Positions 1 through 8,726 of a DNA stretch of 64,000 nucleotides are shown here, one piece after another. Both the position numbers and the translations under genes were made by a program. The number at the start of each line of letters is the position of its first letter. The first letter of the stretch is position 1. The stretch comes from JBQTKD01 sp052386455 (lineage in GTDB: Bacteria; Actinomycetota; Actinomycetes; Sporichthyales; Sporichthyaceae): assembly GCA_052386455.1 (NCBI GenBank), contig JBQTKD010000047.1, positions 1-64,000 on the forward strand, written 5' to 3'. The notes beneath the pieces are model-generated. The model did not search any database. It was not told where the DNA came from and was given only the letters and a program-made list of their open reading frames with translations.

Positions 1-208
1 TCGATCGCCGCGCTTAACCTGGACCCAAACACCATGTTGTACTTGGGGGTGTGCACCCCCTGCTTCACCGCCCTGCCTTTGCTGATAACCAACTGAACCG
101 GGGGGGGCTCCCCCCCCCACGACCCCCGAACCGCACGGGCTCAACTGCAACCCCCATCGACGACTTAGCCTTGCCCCAGGGCGAGGACCAGCACACAGGA
201 GTTCATTC
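1..208. other. Leader/intergenic region before rbpA with two GC hairpins
   Basis: No convincing gene lies here. Two strong dyads are visible: G5TG/CAC5 at 45-60 and a run of eight G followed by CT and nine C at 100-118. Neither has a U tract, so they could end transcription from a gene to the left or structure the rbpA leader. A weak -10-like TAGCCT lies at 166-171. The Shine-Dalgarno for rbpA (CAGGAG) is at 196-201. A 20-codon reading frame at 34-96 has no supporting signal. Confidence 0.4.
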
Positions 209-559
209 GTGGCGAGCGGCAACGCGATCAGGGGCAGCCGAGTAGGCGCCGGTCCGATGGGGGAAGCGGAGCGCGGCGACGCCGCCCCGCGGTTCTGGAT
301 CTCGTACTTCTGCGCGAACGGGCACGAGACCCGTCCGTCCTTTGCGGAGGACAGCTCCGTCCAGGCCCCCGAGTTCTGGGACTGCCCCCGCTGCGGCCTG
401 CCCGGCGGCCAAGACCCCGAGACCCCGCCGGCCCCGCCGCGGACCGAGCCGTACAAGACCCACCTCGCCTACGTTCGCGAGCGCCGCAGCCACGAGGACG
501 GCGAGACGATCCTCGCCGAGGCCCTGGAGAAGCTCCGCACCACGGGTAGGCCCTACTAG
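209..559 (+). CDS. rbpA: RNA polymerase-binding protein RbpA
   Basis: RbpA is the actinobacterial transcription factor that binds RNA polymerase and group I/II sigma factors and stabilises the open complex. The 116-residue product begins MASGNAIRGSRVGAGPMGEA, the usual start of Streptomyces-type RbpA. It carries the zinc-binding set of that branch: C35 and H39 (YFCANGH), then C59 and C62 (DCPRC). The C-terminal sigma-interacting segment (TEPYKTHLAYVRERRS) is conserved. The GTG start is set by a Shine-Dalgarno (CAGGAG) seven bases upstream and by the family N-terminus. The pfkA start lies 20 bases downstream, so the two may be cotranscribed. Confidence 0.97.
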   Translation: MASGNAIRGSRVGAGPMGEAERGDAAPRFWISYFCANGHETRPSFAEDSSVQAPEFWDCPRCGLPGGQDPETPPAPPRTEPYKTHLAYVRERRSHEDGETILAEALEKLRTTGRPY

Positions 560-578
560 TCCTCCCGAGGGAGTCGTC

Positions 579-1604
579 GTGCGCATCGGTGTATTGACCG
601 GCGGTGGCGACTGTCCGGGACTGAACGCGGTCATCCGGGCCGTTGTCCGAAAGGGTGTGCAGCAGTACCGGCACTCCTTCGTCGGCTTTCGCGACGGCTG
701 GCGCGGTCCGTTGGAGAACCACACGCAGACCCTCGGCATCCCCGAGGTGCGCGGCATCCTGCCGCGCGGTGGCACGATCCTGGGCTCCTCGCGCACGAAC
801 CCGGTCAAGGTCGACGGCGGAATCGAGCGCATCAAGAAGAACATGGCCGACCTTGGCCTCGACGCGCTCATCGCGATCGGCGGCGAGGACACCCTCGGCG
901 TCGCCACGCGGTTGACCGCGGAGGGCGTTCCGGTCGTGGGCGTCCCGAAGACCATCGACAACGACCTCTCGGCCACCGACTACACCTTCGGCTTCGACAC
1001 CGCGGTGAACATCGCCGTCGAGGCGATCGACCGACTGCACACCACCGCCGAGTCCCACCACCGCGCCCTCGTCGTGGAAGTGATGGGGCGTCACGCAGGC
1101 TGGATCGCGCTGCACGCAGGCATGGCCGGCGGCGCGAATCTGATCCTGATCCCCGAGGTCCCCTTCGACATCGCCAAGGTCTGCCGCCACATCGAATCCC
1201 GGTTCCAGAGCCACTACTCGCCGATCGTGGTCGTCTCCGAGGGCGCGATCCCGGCGGAGGGCACGATGGAACTCGCGTCCGGCGAACTCGACGCCTTCGG
1301 CCACGTCCGCCTCGGCGGCATCGGGGACCGCGTCGCCAAGGAGATCGAGACCCGCACGGGCGCGGAGTCCCGGGCCGTGGTCCTCGGCCACGTCCAGCGC
1401 GGCGGCACCCCCACCGCCTTCGACCGCTGGCTCGCCACCCGCTTCGGCCTGCACGCCATCGACGCCGCCCACGACGGGGACTGGGGAAAGATGGTGGCCC
1501 TGCGGGGCACCCGGATCGAGCGCGTTCCGCTCGCGGAGGCCACCACCCACCTCAAGCTCGTCGACCCGTCGCTGTACTCCGAGGCCGAAGTCTTCTTCGG
1601 CTGA
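579..1604 (+). CDS. pfkA: 6-phosphofructokinase with PPi-type signature
   Basis: This enzyme phosphorylates fructose 6-phosphate to the 1,6-bisphosphate in the cytoplasm. The 341-residue product has the phosphoryl-donor loop TGGGDCPGLNAVIR (residues 7-20), the substrate and catalytic region PKTIDND (123-129) and the MGRHAGW motif. Residues 104 and 124 by the E. coli numbering fall here on D104 (GGEDT) and K124 (PKTIDND). In the literature on this superfamily, D104/K124 marks pyrophosphate-dependent enzymes, whereas actinobacterial ATP-dependent group III enzymes have G104. The donor is therefore inferred to be PPi. The GTG start at 579 follows GAGGGAG by five bases; longer in-frame extensions into rbpA lack family similarity. 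Confidence 0.93.
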   Translation: MRIGVLTGGGDCPGLNAVIRAVVRKGVQQYRHSFVGFRDGWRGPLENHTQTLGIPEVRGILPRGGTILGSSRTNPVKVDGGIERIKKNMADLGLDALIAIGGEDTLGVATRLTAEGVPVVGVPKTIDNDLSATDYTFGFDTAVNIAVEAIDRLHTTAESHHRALVVEVMGRHAGWIALHAGMAGGANLILIPEVPFDIAKVCRHIESRFQSHYSPIVVVSEGAIPAEGTMELASGELDAFGHVRLGGIGDRVAKEIETRTGAESRAVVLGHVQRGGTPTAFDRWLATRFGLHAIDAAHDGDWGKMVALRGTRIERVPLAEATTHLKLVDPSLYSEAEVFFG

Positions 1605-1647
1605 ATCGACCCGGCGTCCGCGCGCCGAGTGGCCGGCGTAGCCGTCC

Positions 1648-1878
1648 CTACCTGCAGGGCTTGGAGCTCGGCTTGGGCGTCGGTTTCGAGGTCGGCTTGG
1701 CAGTCGGCTTGGACGTTGGCTTCGTGCTCGGCTTCGGAGTTGCGCAGGGGGCGTCCGCACCCGTCGCAACCACCGGTGCGCTCGGCTCGCCGGCGGCGAA
1801 GCTCGTGGTGGCGGGCACCAGGGCGAACCCGGCGACCAGCACGGGCAGAACGAAGCTCTTCAATACGACGTGGTTCAC
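1648..1878 (-). CDS. Small secreted peptide with Thr/Ser-Lys-Pro repeats
   Basis: This is a 76-residue protein of unknown function. An N-terminal signal peptide (basic start, hydrophobic VLPVLVAGFALVPATTSFA, Ala-x-Ala cleavage) is followed by about 50 residues. The last 25 or so are a degenerate TKPTSKPTAKPTSKPTPKP repeat, strongly basic and extended. Single cysteines flank the repeat, one before it and one near the C-terminus, so a disulfide is possible. The GTG start at 1878 follows AAAGGGA. The gene converges with pfkA across 43 bases. Such tails may bind the cell wall or phosphate-rich polymers, but this is conjecture. Confidence 0.75.
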   Translation of the reverse strand: MNHVVLKSFVLPVLVAGFALVPATTSFAAGEPSAPVVATGADAPCATPKPSTKPTSKPTAKPTSKPTPKPSSKPCR

Positions 1879-2075
1879 GATGTCCCTTTCCGATGCGGAT
1901 GACGTCCGGAACGTAGCCGCCCGATCGGGACGGACACAATCGACGTAAGAACCTCGTAGGGCTTCCGTAAGATCGCCCGAGATCCAGACCGGTTTAAGAT
2001 CTGACGATCAATCAGGATTGGTTGCGTCAGACTTTCGTAAGCTCCCGGGCGCGCCGGACGCGCTACGGTGCGCTG

Positions 2076-3530
2076 GTGACGGCCGACTCCACGAAGCCAT
2101 CCTGGAGCTCGGCCGTGACCCCGGGGCAGGGGTGGATCGCCATTGTCGCGACCACGGGGGCCCTCGGTGGCTGCGTCCTGGCCGCTCGCGCCACCCTCGC
2201 GGTGGACGACGAGGACGCCTCCGTCTGGGCCCGCCACCTGCTCGAGCGCTATGGGCTGAGCTGGGCGGTGTTCGCGATCGCGCTGATCGCCCTGTGGCGA
2301 GTCCCGCGGCGGGCCGCGCTGGGCCTGATCGTGGGCGGGGGCATCGCGCTGCAGATCGTCGCGATCGGCGTGCGGCCGACCACCACCGACGACTACCAGC
2401 GCTACGTGTGGGACGGCATCGTCGCATCCCACGGGATCTCGCCGTACCGGCACGCGCCCCTGGCACCGGAACTGGCGCCGCTGCGCACCCCCGCGCTGTT
2501 CCCCCCGGACGTGGTGCCGGACCCCTCGGCCGCCGGGGACCCGTCGGTGACCGACATCTGCACCTCGGCCGGCGTTCCCCACGACTGCACGCTGATCAAC
2601 CGCCCGACGGTGCGGACCATCTACCCTCCGGTCGCGCAGGCGTGGTTCCTGGTCGTGCACTGGCTCTCGCCGGCCGAGCTGCGCGTCGAGGGCCTGCAGG
2701 TGGCTCAGGGCCTGCTGGCGATCGCCACGACCGTGGCGCTGATCGGCGTGCTGGGCCGCCGCGAGCGAAACCCGCGCTGGGCGGCGGCATGGGCGTGGTG
2801 CCCGCTGGTGTGGTGGGAATGCGGGAACAACGCACACGTCGAGGTGCTCGGGGTGCTGTTTCTGGTGCTGGCGCTCGGCGCACGGCGCACGGCCGTCGCA
2901 GGGGTGCTGTTCGGGTGCGCAGTGGGCGCCCGGCTGCTGCCCGCCGTCGTCGGGCCGGCGCTGCTCGGCCGGCGCTGGAAGCTCTTCCTCGCCACCTCGA
3001 TCGGCGTCTTCGTGCTCGGCTACCTCCCGCACGTCGCAGTGGTCGGCGCCAAGGTGCTCGGCTACATACCCGGCTACCTGCAGGAGGAGGGCTACGACGG
3101 AACCGGCCGCTTCGGCGTGCTGAGCCCGTTCGTCGGCAGCGGTAGCGCGGCGACGTGGCTCGGCGCCACCCTGCTCGCCGCCCTCGTGGTCGTGATCGTG
3201 ATCGGCGCGCGGCGCCGAGACCCGGCGGTCGGGGCGCTGTACCTGATCGGCGCCACGCTGGCGCTCATCGGGCCGAGCCAGCCCTGGTACGCGCTGCTCG
3301 TCGTCGCGCTCGTCGCGCTGACGGGGCGGTGGGAATGGCTTGGCGTGGCACTGGCCGGATACTTCGTCTACTTCGCCGGCAACCTCGGCCTCGACGCGAC
3401 GACCATGCAGCAGCGGACCTACCTGCCCGCACTGATCCTGGCCGTCGTGGCGACCGCCGTGCGCTGGACCCGCGAACGTCGCCGGACCCCGGAACGCCAC
3501 GCTCAGCCGATCTCGATCTCCACTTCGTGA
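2076..3530 (+). CDS. GT87-type (GT-C fold) membrane mannosyltransferase
   Basis: This is a polytopic membrane protein of about 484 residues, with roughly ten hydrophobic segments spread along its length. An early extracytoplasmic loop has the acidic pair TTDDYQRYVWDG, followed by NRPTVRTIYPP. These are features of DUF2029/GT87 polyprenol-phosphomannose-dependent glycosyltransferases that build actinobacterial cell-envelope glycans. The exact linkage cannot be told. The start is taken as GTG 2076 because a -10-like TACGGT lies six bases before it, the leaderless arrangement seen for many genes here. A TTG at 2022 is possible but lacks a ribosome-binding site and adds a basic, non-family extension. 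Confidence 0.8.
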   Translation: MTADSTKPSWSSAVTPGQGWIAIVATTGALGGCVLAARATLAVDDEDASVWARHLLERYGLSWAVFAIALIALWRVPRRAALGLIVGGGIALQIVAIGVRPTTTDDYQRYVWDGIVASHGISPYRHAPLAPELAPLRTPALFPPDVVPDPSAAGDPSVTDICTSAGVPHDCTLINRPTVRTIYPPVAQAWFLVVHWLSPAELRVEGLQVAQGLLAIATTVALIGVLGRRERNPRWAAAWAWCPLVWWECGNNAHVEVLGVLFLVLALGARRTAVAGVLFGCAVGARLLPAVVGPALLGRRWKLFLATSIGVFVLGYLPHVAVVGAKVLGYIPGYLQEEGYDGTGRFGVLSPFVGSGSAATWLGATLLAALVVVIVIGARRRDPAVGALYLIGATLALIGPSQPWYALLVVALVALTGRWEWLGVALAGYFVYFAGNLGLDATTMQQRTYLPALILAVVATAVRWTRERRRTPERHAQPISISTS

Positions 3531-3589
3531 TGGCCTCCGGCACCGCCGACGGTGCGGGGCCTACGGATCGGCTACGTCTGTGCTGCCGG

Positions 3590-3859
3590 TCAGCTGTGGG
3601 CCGGCAGTGCCGCCGCTGCCGCCGCTGCCGCTGCCGCCGCCACCCGGCGGGCGGTGATCCCGCGCTCGTCCTGCAGGCCGGTGGGGCTGTACCAGTACAC
3701 CGTCGCCCGACGTCCGGTCAGGTGTCGGCGGGGCCGCACGGGGCTGTGGTTCGTCGTCGACCACGCCGCCCGCATCAGGGCCAGCGCCGCAAAACCCATC
3801 AGCGGAATCCCCAGAGCGACCAACGACATTGCCGGTTCGGCCATTTCGATCGTTCCCAT
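3590..3859 (-). CDS. Small membrane protein with poly-alanine tail
   Basis: This is an 89-residue protein of unknown function. A strong Shine-Dalgarno (GAGGAG) stands before the ATG at 3859. The N-terminal third contains one hydrophobic helix (AMSLVALGIPLMGFAALALM), followed by a basic soluble stretch with VYWYSPTGL. An uninterrupted run of eleven alanines lies shortly before the C-terminus. The alanines are written with mixed GCG, GCA and GCC codons, as expected from repeat slippage in GC-rich DNA. It converges with the mannosyltransferase gene. I recognise no family. Confidence 0.6.
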   Translation of the reverse strand: MGTIEMAEPAMSLVALGIPLMGFAALALMRAAWSTTNHSPVRPRRHLTGRRATVYWYSPTGLQDERGITARRVAAAAAAAAAAALPAHS

Positions 3860-4083
3860 GCGCGTCTCCTCGTCGAGACCCAGTGCCGCTTCGGTTGCAG
3901 CACTTGGTGTTCGTGTGGCGGAACGCGGCGGCTTGGAGCGCGATTCCCCGAGGTGCCCACAAAGCCTGTTTCGTAAGAATTCTGACGCACCGTCCACCGA
4001 ACAATTCGCGGTACCTGACGGGTAGTCAGAGCAAGACTTCGGCCAGGCCGCGGGGCCGATGGCCAGCGCGTTGCGCGCCTGGC
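3860..4083. other. Intergenic region between two minus-strand genes
   Basis: These 224 bases separate the FUSC-family gene from the small membrane protein gene, both on the minus strand. I see the Shine-Dalgarno of the small gene and an AT-richer patch around 3970-4010 that could hold its promoter. I see no convincing gene or terminator hairpin. Confidence 0.4.
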
Positions 4084-5271
4084 TCAGCCCTCGAGCAGGG
4101 CCAGGGCGTCGAGGCGGCCCAGGCCGGTGGCGCGCAGCAGGTCGTAGACGATCGAGCGGTGCTGGGCGATCAGGGCCACGACCGTCTCGGGCGAGCCGGG
4201 GCCCATCGTGCCGCGCGCGAGGGCGTAGGCGGACAGGAGCGTGTCGCGGGGCGTGCGTGCGTCGGTGGAGCCGTCGAGCATCCCCGCAACCCCGCGGACG
4301 GCGTCGGCGAGGGACCGCACGGCGACCGCGAGATCGGGCGGGCACTCGTGGTGGGCGTGCTGCAAGACCTGGGCACGGCGGGCCAGGACGCGGATGTTGC
4401 GGTGCGCGTAGTCCAGGTGGACGGCGGCCTCGGAGTAGAGCTCGGAACGATCCCGCGCGCCCCACCGGACGGGCGCCATGTGCGCGACCTCCTCGGCGGT
4501 CCCGACGGCAGCCGTCATCTGGGCGACGAGTGGGTCTAGGGCCCGCAGCTTGTGGAGAGCGGCCAGCGAGGCGTCGTAGTCGTTGGCGGCAAGGGAATCC
4601 GCGATCGACGCCAGGCCGGTCGTCAGACCGTCGATCACCGGAGCGGTGCTGCGCTTCGCGACCGTCAACGGGTTCAGCGGCAGGAGCAGCATGCCGACGG
4701 CCATTCCGACGAACCCGCCGATCAGCGCGTCGCGAAAGCGATCGACGCCCTGCGTTAGCCCGTCCGCGGGGACCAGCGTGGCGACCAGCACGCTGGAGGT
4801 GGCCGCCTGGAGCACAAGCAGTTGGCCGCCGTCGAGCGCGACCGCGGCGGCCATGGCGAGGCCCACGACCAAGACCAGCTGCCAGGTGCCGGTGCCGATG
4901 ACGGCGAGCAGCAGATCGGCCACCAGCAGCCCGACTGCGACGCCCACGACGAGCTCGGCCGTCCGGCGCACCCGTAGCCCGAGGGCCGAGCCCAGCGAGA
5001 TGACCGCGGCGACGGGCGCGAAGAACGGGGGAGCGTCGTCGGCTGCGAAGTGCCCGGCGATCCACCAGGCAAGGCCTGCGGCGATCGCCGACTGCGCGAT
5101 CAGCGGCGCCGCGATCCGGAGGCGAGCGACCCGTGCGCCGAGGTCGGCACGCGAGCGCGCCCCGACCTCGTCGAGCACCTTCTCGCCGCGACGCCGAATG
5201 TCGGCCGCGTCGCGCGGGATGCGCGGGAGCGGCCCCGTGTGGTCGTGCCCCTCGGACGCCTGCTCGCTCAC
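4084..5271 (-). CDS. FUSC / aromatic acid exporter family membrane protein
   Basis: This 395-residue protein opens with a hydrophilic stretch, then has about six transmembrane segments between residues 50 and 190. The block (SAIAAGLAWWIAGHF, FFAPVAAVISLGSALG, RRTAELVVGVAVGLLVADLLL) matches the N-terminal membrane domain of FUSC-like/ArAE exporters. A soluble helical C-terminal half follows. Relatives export aromatic acids or small amphipathic compounds; the substrate here is unknown. The start is GTG at 5271, without a strong Shine-Dalgarno. A 14-bp perfect inverted repeat at 5307-5356 lies just upstream and separates it from the lipoprotein gene transcribed in the same direction. Confidence 0.85.
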   Translation of the reverse strand: MSEQASEGHDHTGPLPRIPRDAADIRRRGEKVLDEVGARSRADLGARVARLRIAAPLIAQSAIAAGLAWWIAGHFAADDAPPFFAPVAAVISLGSALGLRVRRTAELVVGVAVGLLVADLLLAVIGTGTWQLVLVVGLAMAAAVALDGGQLLVLQAATSSVLVATLVPADGLTQGVDRFRDALIGGFVGMAVGMLLLPLNPLTVAKRSTAPVIDGLTTGLASIADSLAANDYDASLAALHKLRALDPLVAQMTAAVGTAEEVAHMAPVRWGARDRSELYSEAAVHLDYAHRNIRVLARRAQVLQHAHHECPPDLAVAVRSLADAVRGVAGMLDGSTDARTPRDTLLSAYALARGTMGPGSPETVVALIAQHRSIVYDLLRATGLGRLDALALLEG

Positions 5272-5306
5272 GCGGGTATCATCCCGCCTCGCGTCCGCTC
5301 AACCGT

Positions 5307-5356
5307 GTTGCGTCCGCTCGATAGTGAGCGATAGCTCCCGCACGAGCGGACGCAAC
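5307..5356. terminator. Long hairpin between lipoprotein and FUSC genes
   Basis: Perfect 14-bp arms (GTTGCGTCCGCTCG and its complement) enclose 22 bases. An extra direct copy of GCGTCCGCTC stands at 5291-5300. The hairpin lies 13 bases past the stop codon of the minus-strand lipoprotein gene, as expected for its terminator, although there is no T tract. It is not clearly a member of the three-copy palindrome family described elsewhere in this annotation. Confidence 0.6.
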
Positions 5357-5369
5357 GGCAGGTTGGGTC

Positions 5370-7145
5370 CTACTGCTTGACGTAGACCTTGTTCAGCGAG
5401 GCCTTGCCGAGCACGGCGTCCAGCGTCACGTTGCCGACCTTCGGGCCGAACAGGCGGCGGGTCTTGGTGTAGAGGTCCGGAATCATCGGGACCTGCTCCA
5501 TGATCCGCCGGTCGAGCGCCGCCCAGCGCTTGCCCGCCTCGATCGGGTCGGTCAGCTGCTGGATCGCGTCCATCTCGGCGTTGATCGCGGGGTCGTCGAA
5601 GAACGACGTGTTGTACGAGCCCTGACGGATCTGGCGGCCGTCGAGCAGCGGAACGAACACCGTCGAGCCGCTGGGCCAGTCGGCGAACCAGGACGCGTAG
5701 TACATGTCGAAGGAGTTGTTCGGGTTGCGGATCTCGTCGTTGCCGGTCTTGGGCGGCAGCGGCTTGGCGACGTAGACGAACCCGGCCTTCTCCAGCGCCT
5801 GGCGCACGACGATCGAGCGCCGCTCGTTCTGCTCGGTCGCGCGGTACGCATGCACGATGTTCATGCCGACCATGCCGGCCTCCTCGAGCAGCGCCTTCGC
5901 CTTGACCGGGTCGCCCTCGGGCGGGGCGTTGTAGAGGTCGTAGCTCTCGTGCCCGATCAGCGTCGGGGAGGACAGCGTGGAGGCGAAGTCGCCGATGTCC
6001 GGGCCGCCGGAGGCCTGCCGGGCCTGCGCCCGCGGGTAGGCGTAGAGCAGGGCCTTGCGGACGCGGACGTCGGTGATGCGCTTGGTGTTGAGCGCGATGT
6101 ACTCCATGCCGGGGGTGAGCCCGGACACGGTGCGCGCCACGAGCTCCGGAGAGTTCAGGACCTGCGGCAGCACCTCCTGGGAGACCAGGTTGCCGACGGT
6201 CATGCCGTAGGCGTAGTCGCCGGCCGCCCCGATGAGATTGCGGTTGCTGTCCACCGGGCGCTCGCCGAAGACGAACTCGAACTTGTCCGGGTAGTTCGTG
6301 CGGATCGGGTCGGACTCGGGCTTCCAGGCGTCGTTGCGCACGAGCGACATCGACTTGTCCGCCTGGTGCTCGACGATCCGGTACGGGCCGGACGCGAACG
6401 GCTTCTTCGTGTAGAGGTCCTTCGTGTCCTTGTCCTTGCGCACCGGCGAACTGGCGGGCAGCGACAGCGCGAAGGGCACGTCCGGGCGCGGCTTGTTGAA
6501 CGAGAAGACGACGGTCTTGGCGTCGGGCGCCTTGACGGCGTCGAGCGCGCGGCCGGCGTACGGGCCGTCGTAGACCTTGCGGTAGTCGGGGTTGTCGGTC
6601 AGCCAGGTCTGCAGGTACGTCGGGCCCTCGTTGTACTCCTTGGCGAAGGAGCGCTCGATGCCGTACTTCACGTGCTCGGCGGTGATCGGCGCCCCGTCCT
6701 CCCACGCGACGCCGTCGCGCAGGGTGAAGGTCCAGGTCTTGCCGCCGTCGGTGGTGACGCCGGTATTCGTGGCGAGGTCGCCGACGAGGGTCACGTCGGT
6801 GCCCTGCTGCCGGAACCCGGTGAGCCCGCGGGAGATCAACAGGCTCGCGGTGTTCTCGTAGGTCGTGTAGATGCGGGCCGGGTCCAGGTGCTGGTAGTCG
6901 ACCTCGTCGTAGACGCGGATCGTGCCGCCCGCGGTGGCGCCGGGGACGGCCGGTGCGGGGCCGGTGGCGGCGTTGTCGATCGTGTAGTTGAACTTCGGAA
7001 GCGCGCCGCCCGACCCGGCCGTCGACCCCGGCGTGGCCCCCGGCGCCGGTCCGTCGGCGGCGGTCTCGCCGCGCCCCCCGCATCCGGCAACCGCCAACGC
7101 GACGCACGTTCCGACGAGCACCCAACGGGCGTGACCGATCACCAT
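5370..7145 (-). CDS. ABC transporter substrate-binding lipoprotein, SBP_bac_5 family
   Basis: This 591-residue protein has a lipoprotein signal ending VALAVAGC, with the acylated cysteine at residue 22, then a Gly/Pro/Ala-rich linker. The rest is the family-5 solute-binding fold for oligopeptides and related solutes. Markers are LRDGVAWEDGAPITAEHVKYGIERSF near the start of the domain and ASGPYRIVEH in the middle. No permease or ATPase gene adjoins it, so it is an orphan here. The ATG at 7145 is chosen because AAGGAGG stands seven bases before it. A divergent DAHP synthase gene starts 228 bases away. Confidence 0.92.
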   Translation of the reverse strand: MVIGHARWVLVGTCVALAVAGCGGRGETAADGPAPGATPGSTAGSGGALPKFNYTIDNAATGPAPAVPGATAGGTIRVYDEVDYQHLDPARIYTTYENTASLLISRGLTGFRQQGTDVTLVGDLATNTGVTTDGGKTWTFTLRDGVAWEDGAPITAEHVKYGIERSFAKEYNEGPTYLQTWLTDNPDYRKVYDGPYAGRALDAVKAPDAKTVVFSFNKPRPDVPFALSLPASSPVRKDKDTKDLYTKKPFASGPYRIVEHQADKSMSLVRNDAWKPESDPIRTNYPDKFEFVFGERPVDSNRNLIGAAGDYAYGMTVGNLVSQEVLPQVLNSPELVARTVSGLTPGMEYIALNTKRITDVRVRKALLYAYPRAQARQASGGPDIGDFASTLSSPTLIGHESYDLYNAPPEGDPVKAKALLEEAGMVGMNIVHAYRATEQNERRSIVVRQALEKAGFVYVAKPLPPKTGNDEIRNPNNSFDMYYASWFADWPSGSTVFVPLLDGRQIRQGSYNTSFFDDPAINAEMDAIQQLTDPIEAGKRWAALDRRIMEQVPMIPDLYTKTRRLFGPKVGNVTLDAVLGKASLNKVYVKQ

Positions 7146-7373
7146 GCAGTTCCTCCTTCGACCCAGCGAGTCCAGCCTGTCGCGTCGACCGCCGCCGTGG
7201 GGGTTGCCGCGCTGCGGACGGCACCAGTGTCGGTGCCGATCTTCGCCCGTGCGGCCCAATCCGAAAGGTGTTCTCGAACCGATGCCTGCTCCGGGGACGG
7301 TTTGCCCGGTGTGTCCGCTGCTGCGGCGGGAACTGATTCGGACGTTCCCGCAGGTGGACGTACTCTGGAGTCC

Positions 7374-8708
7374 GTGAGCGTCGATCTGGACACCTGGCGG
7401 GACAGGCCCGCACTGCAGCAGCCGGAGTACCCGGACCCCGCGGCCGTGGAGCGAGTGGCGGCCGAGCTTCGGGCCCTCCCGCCGCTGGTGTTCGCGGGCG
7501 AGTGCGACCGGCTGAAGGCCCGGCTGGCCCAGGTGGCTCGGGGCGAGGCGTTCCTCCTCCAGGGCGGGGACTGCGCCGAGGCGTTCCACGACTGCAGCGC
7601 GGACAACCTGCGCGCCAAGCTGAAGACGCTGCTGCAGATGGCCGCGGTGCTCACCTACGCCGGGTCCGTCCCCGTCGTGAAGATCGGCCGGTTCGCCGGC
7701 CAGTACGCCAAGCCGCGCTCGAGCAACGTCGAGAAGCGCGACGGCGTGGAGCTCCCGTCCTACCGCGGCGACGCGGTCAACGGCTTCGACTTCACCCCCG
7801 AGGCACGCATCCCGGACCCGGCGCGCCTGCTGAAGATGTACAACCTCTCGGCGGCGACGCTGAACCTCGTTCGCGCCTTCACCACCGGTGGGTACGCGGA
7901 CCTGCGCCAGGTGCACCTGTGGAACCAGGACTTCGTCGCCAACTCGCCCGCGGGGCAGCGATACGAGTCGCTGGCCCGGGAGATCGACCGCGCCATGGAG
8001 TTCATGCGCGCCTGCGGCGTGGACACCGACCAGTTTCACTCGGTCGAGATGTGGTCCTCGCACGAGGCGCTGTTGCTGGAGTACGAGCGCGCGCTCACCC
8101 GCATCGACTCCCGGACCGGCCTGCCGTACGACGTCTCTGCGCACTACCTCTGGATCGGGGAGCGCACCCGCAACCTCGACGGCGCGCACGTCGAGATGCT
8201 CGGCAAGATCCGCAACCCGATCGGCGTGAAGGTCGGACCGAACGCGACGGCCGACGACGTCCTCGCGCTCATCGAGGCGCTGGACCCGGACCGCGAGCCC
8301 GGCCGCCTGTCGCTGATCATTCGCATGGGCGCGGGCAAGATTCGCGACAACCTGCCGCGTCTGGTGGAGAAGGTCGTCGCGTCCGGCGCCGTCGTGCCGT
8401 GGATCTGCGACCCGATGCACGGCAACACCTACGAGGCCGCGTCCGGGTACAAGACCCGCCGCTACGACGACGTCCTCGACGAGGTCCGCGGCTTCTTCGA
8501 GGTCCACCGCGCGCTTGGCACCCACCCGGGCGGTATCCACATGGAGCTCACCGGCGACGACGTCACCGAGTGCGTCGGCGGCGGCTTCGAACTCGCCGAG
8601 GGCGACCTGCACCAGCGCTACGAAACCCTCTGCGACCCGCGCCTCAACCGCACCCAGAGCCTGGACCTCGCCTTCGAGGTCGCGGAGCTGTACCGCGAGG
8701 CCCACTGA
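7374..8708 (+). CDS. aroG: 3-deoxy-7-phosphoheptulonate synthase, class II
   Basis: This enzyme condenses phosphoenolpyruvate with erythrose 4-phosphate, the first step of the shikimate pathway. The 444-residue length and sequence (TWRDRPALQQPEYPD at the N-terminus, LLQGGDCAEAFHDC, HLWNQDFVANSPAGQRYE, ICDPMHGNTYEA, GGIHMELTGDDVTECVGG) are those of plant/actinobacterial class II enzymes. These use a divalent metal held by Cys, His, Glu and Asp. The GTG start at 7374 lies seven bases after a -10-like TACTCT, suggesting a leaderless message, although GGAG also lies close by. The gene is followed by a long palindrome at 8727-8786 that probably ends transcription. Confidence 0.96.
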   Translation: MSVDLDTWRDRPALQQPEYPDPAAVERVAAELRALPPLVFAGECDRLKARLAQVARGEAFLLQGGDCAEAFHDCSADNLRAKLKTLLQMAAVLTYAGSVPVVKIGRFAGQYAKPRSSNVEKRDGVELPSYRGDAVNGFDFTPEARIPDPARLLKMYNLSAATLNLVRAFTTGGYADLRQVHLWNQDFVANSPAGQRYESLAREIDRAMEFMRACGVDTDQFHSVEMWSSHEALLLEYERALTRIDSRTGLPYDVSAHYLWIGERTRNLDGAHVEMLGKIRNPIGVKVGPNATADDVLALIEALDPDREPGRLSLIIRMGAGKIRDNLPRLVEKVVASGAVVPWICDPMHGNTYEAASGYKTRRYDDVLDEVRGFFEVHRALGTHPGGIHMELTGDDVTECVGGGFELAEGDLHQRYETLCDPRLNRTQSLDLAFEVAELYREAH

Positions 8709-8726
8709 GGCACGCACGCCTCTGCG

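Noticed and set aside
34..96. 20-codon frame MLYLGVCTPCF... before rbpA
   Set aside because: No Shine-Dalgarno and no regulatory codon run; probably chance.
2022..2075. TTG start for the mannosyltransferase at 2022
   Set aside because: Adds a basic, non-family extension and lacks a Shine-Dalgarno; GTG 2076 has a suitable -10 spacing.
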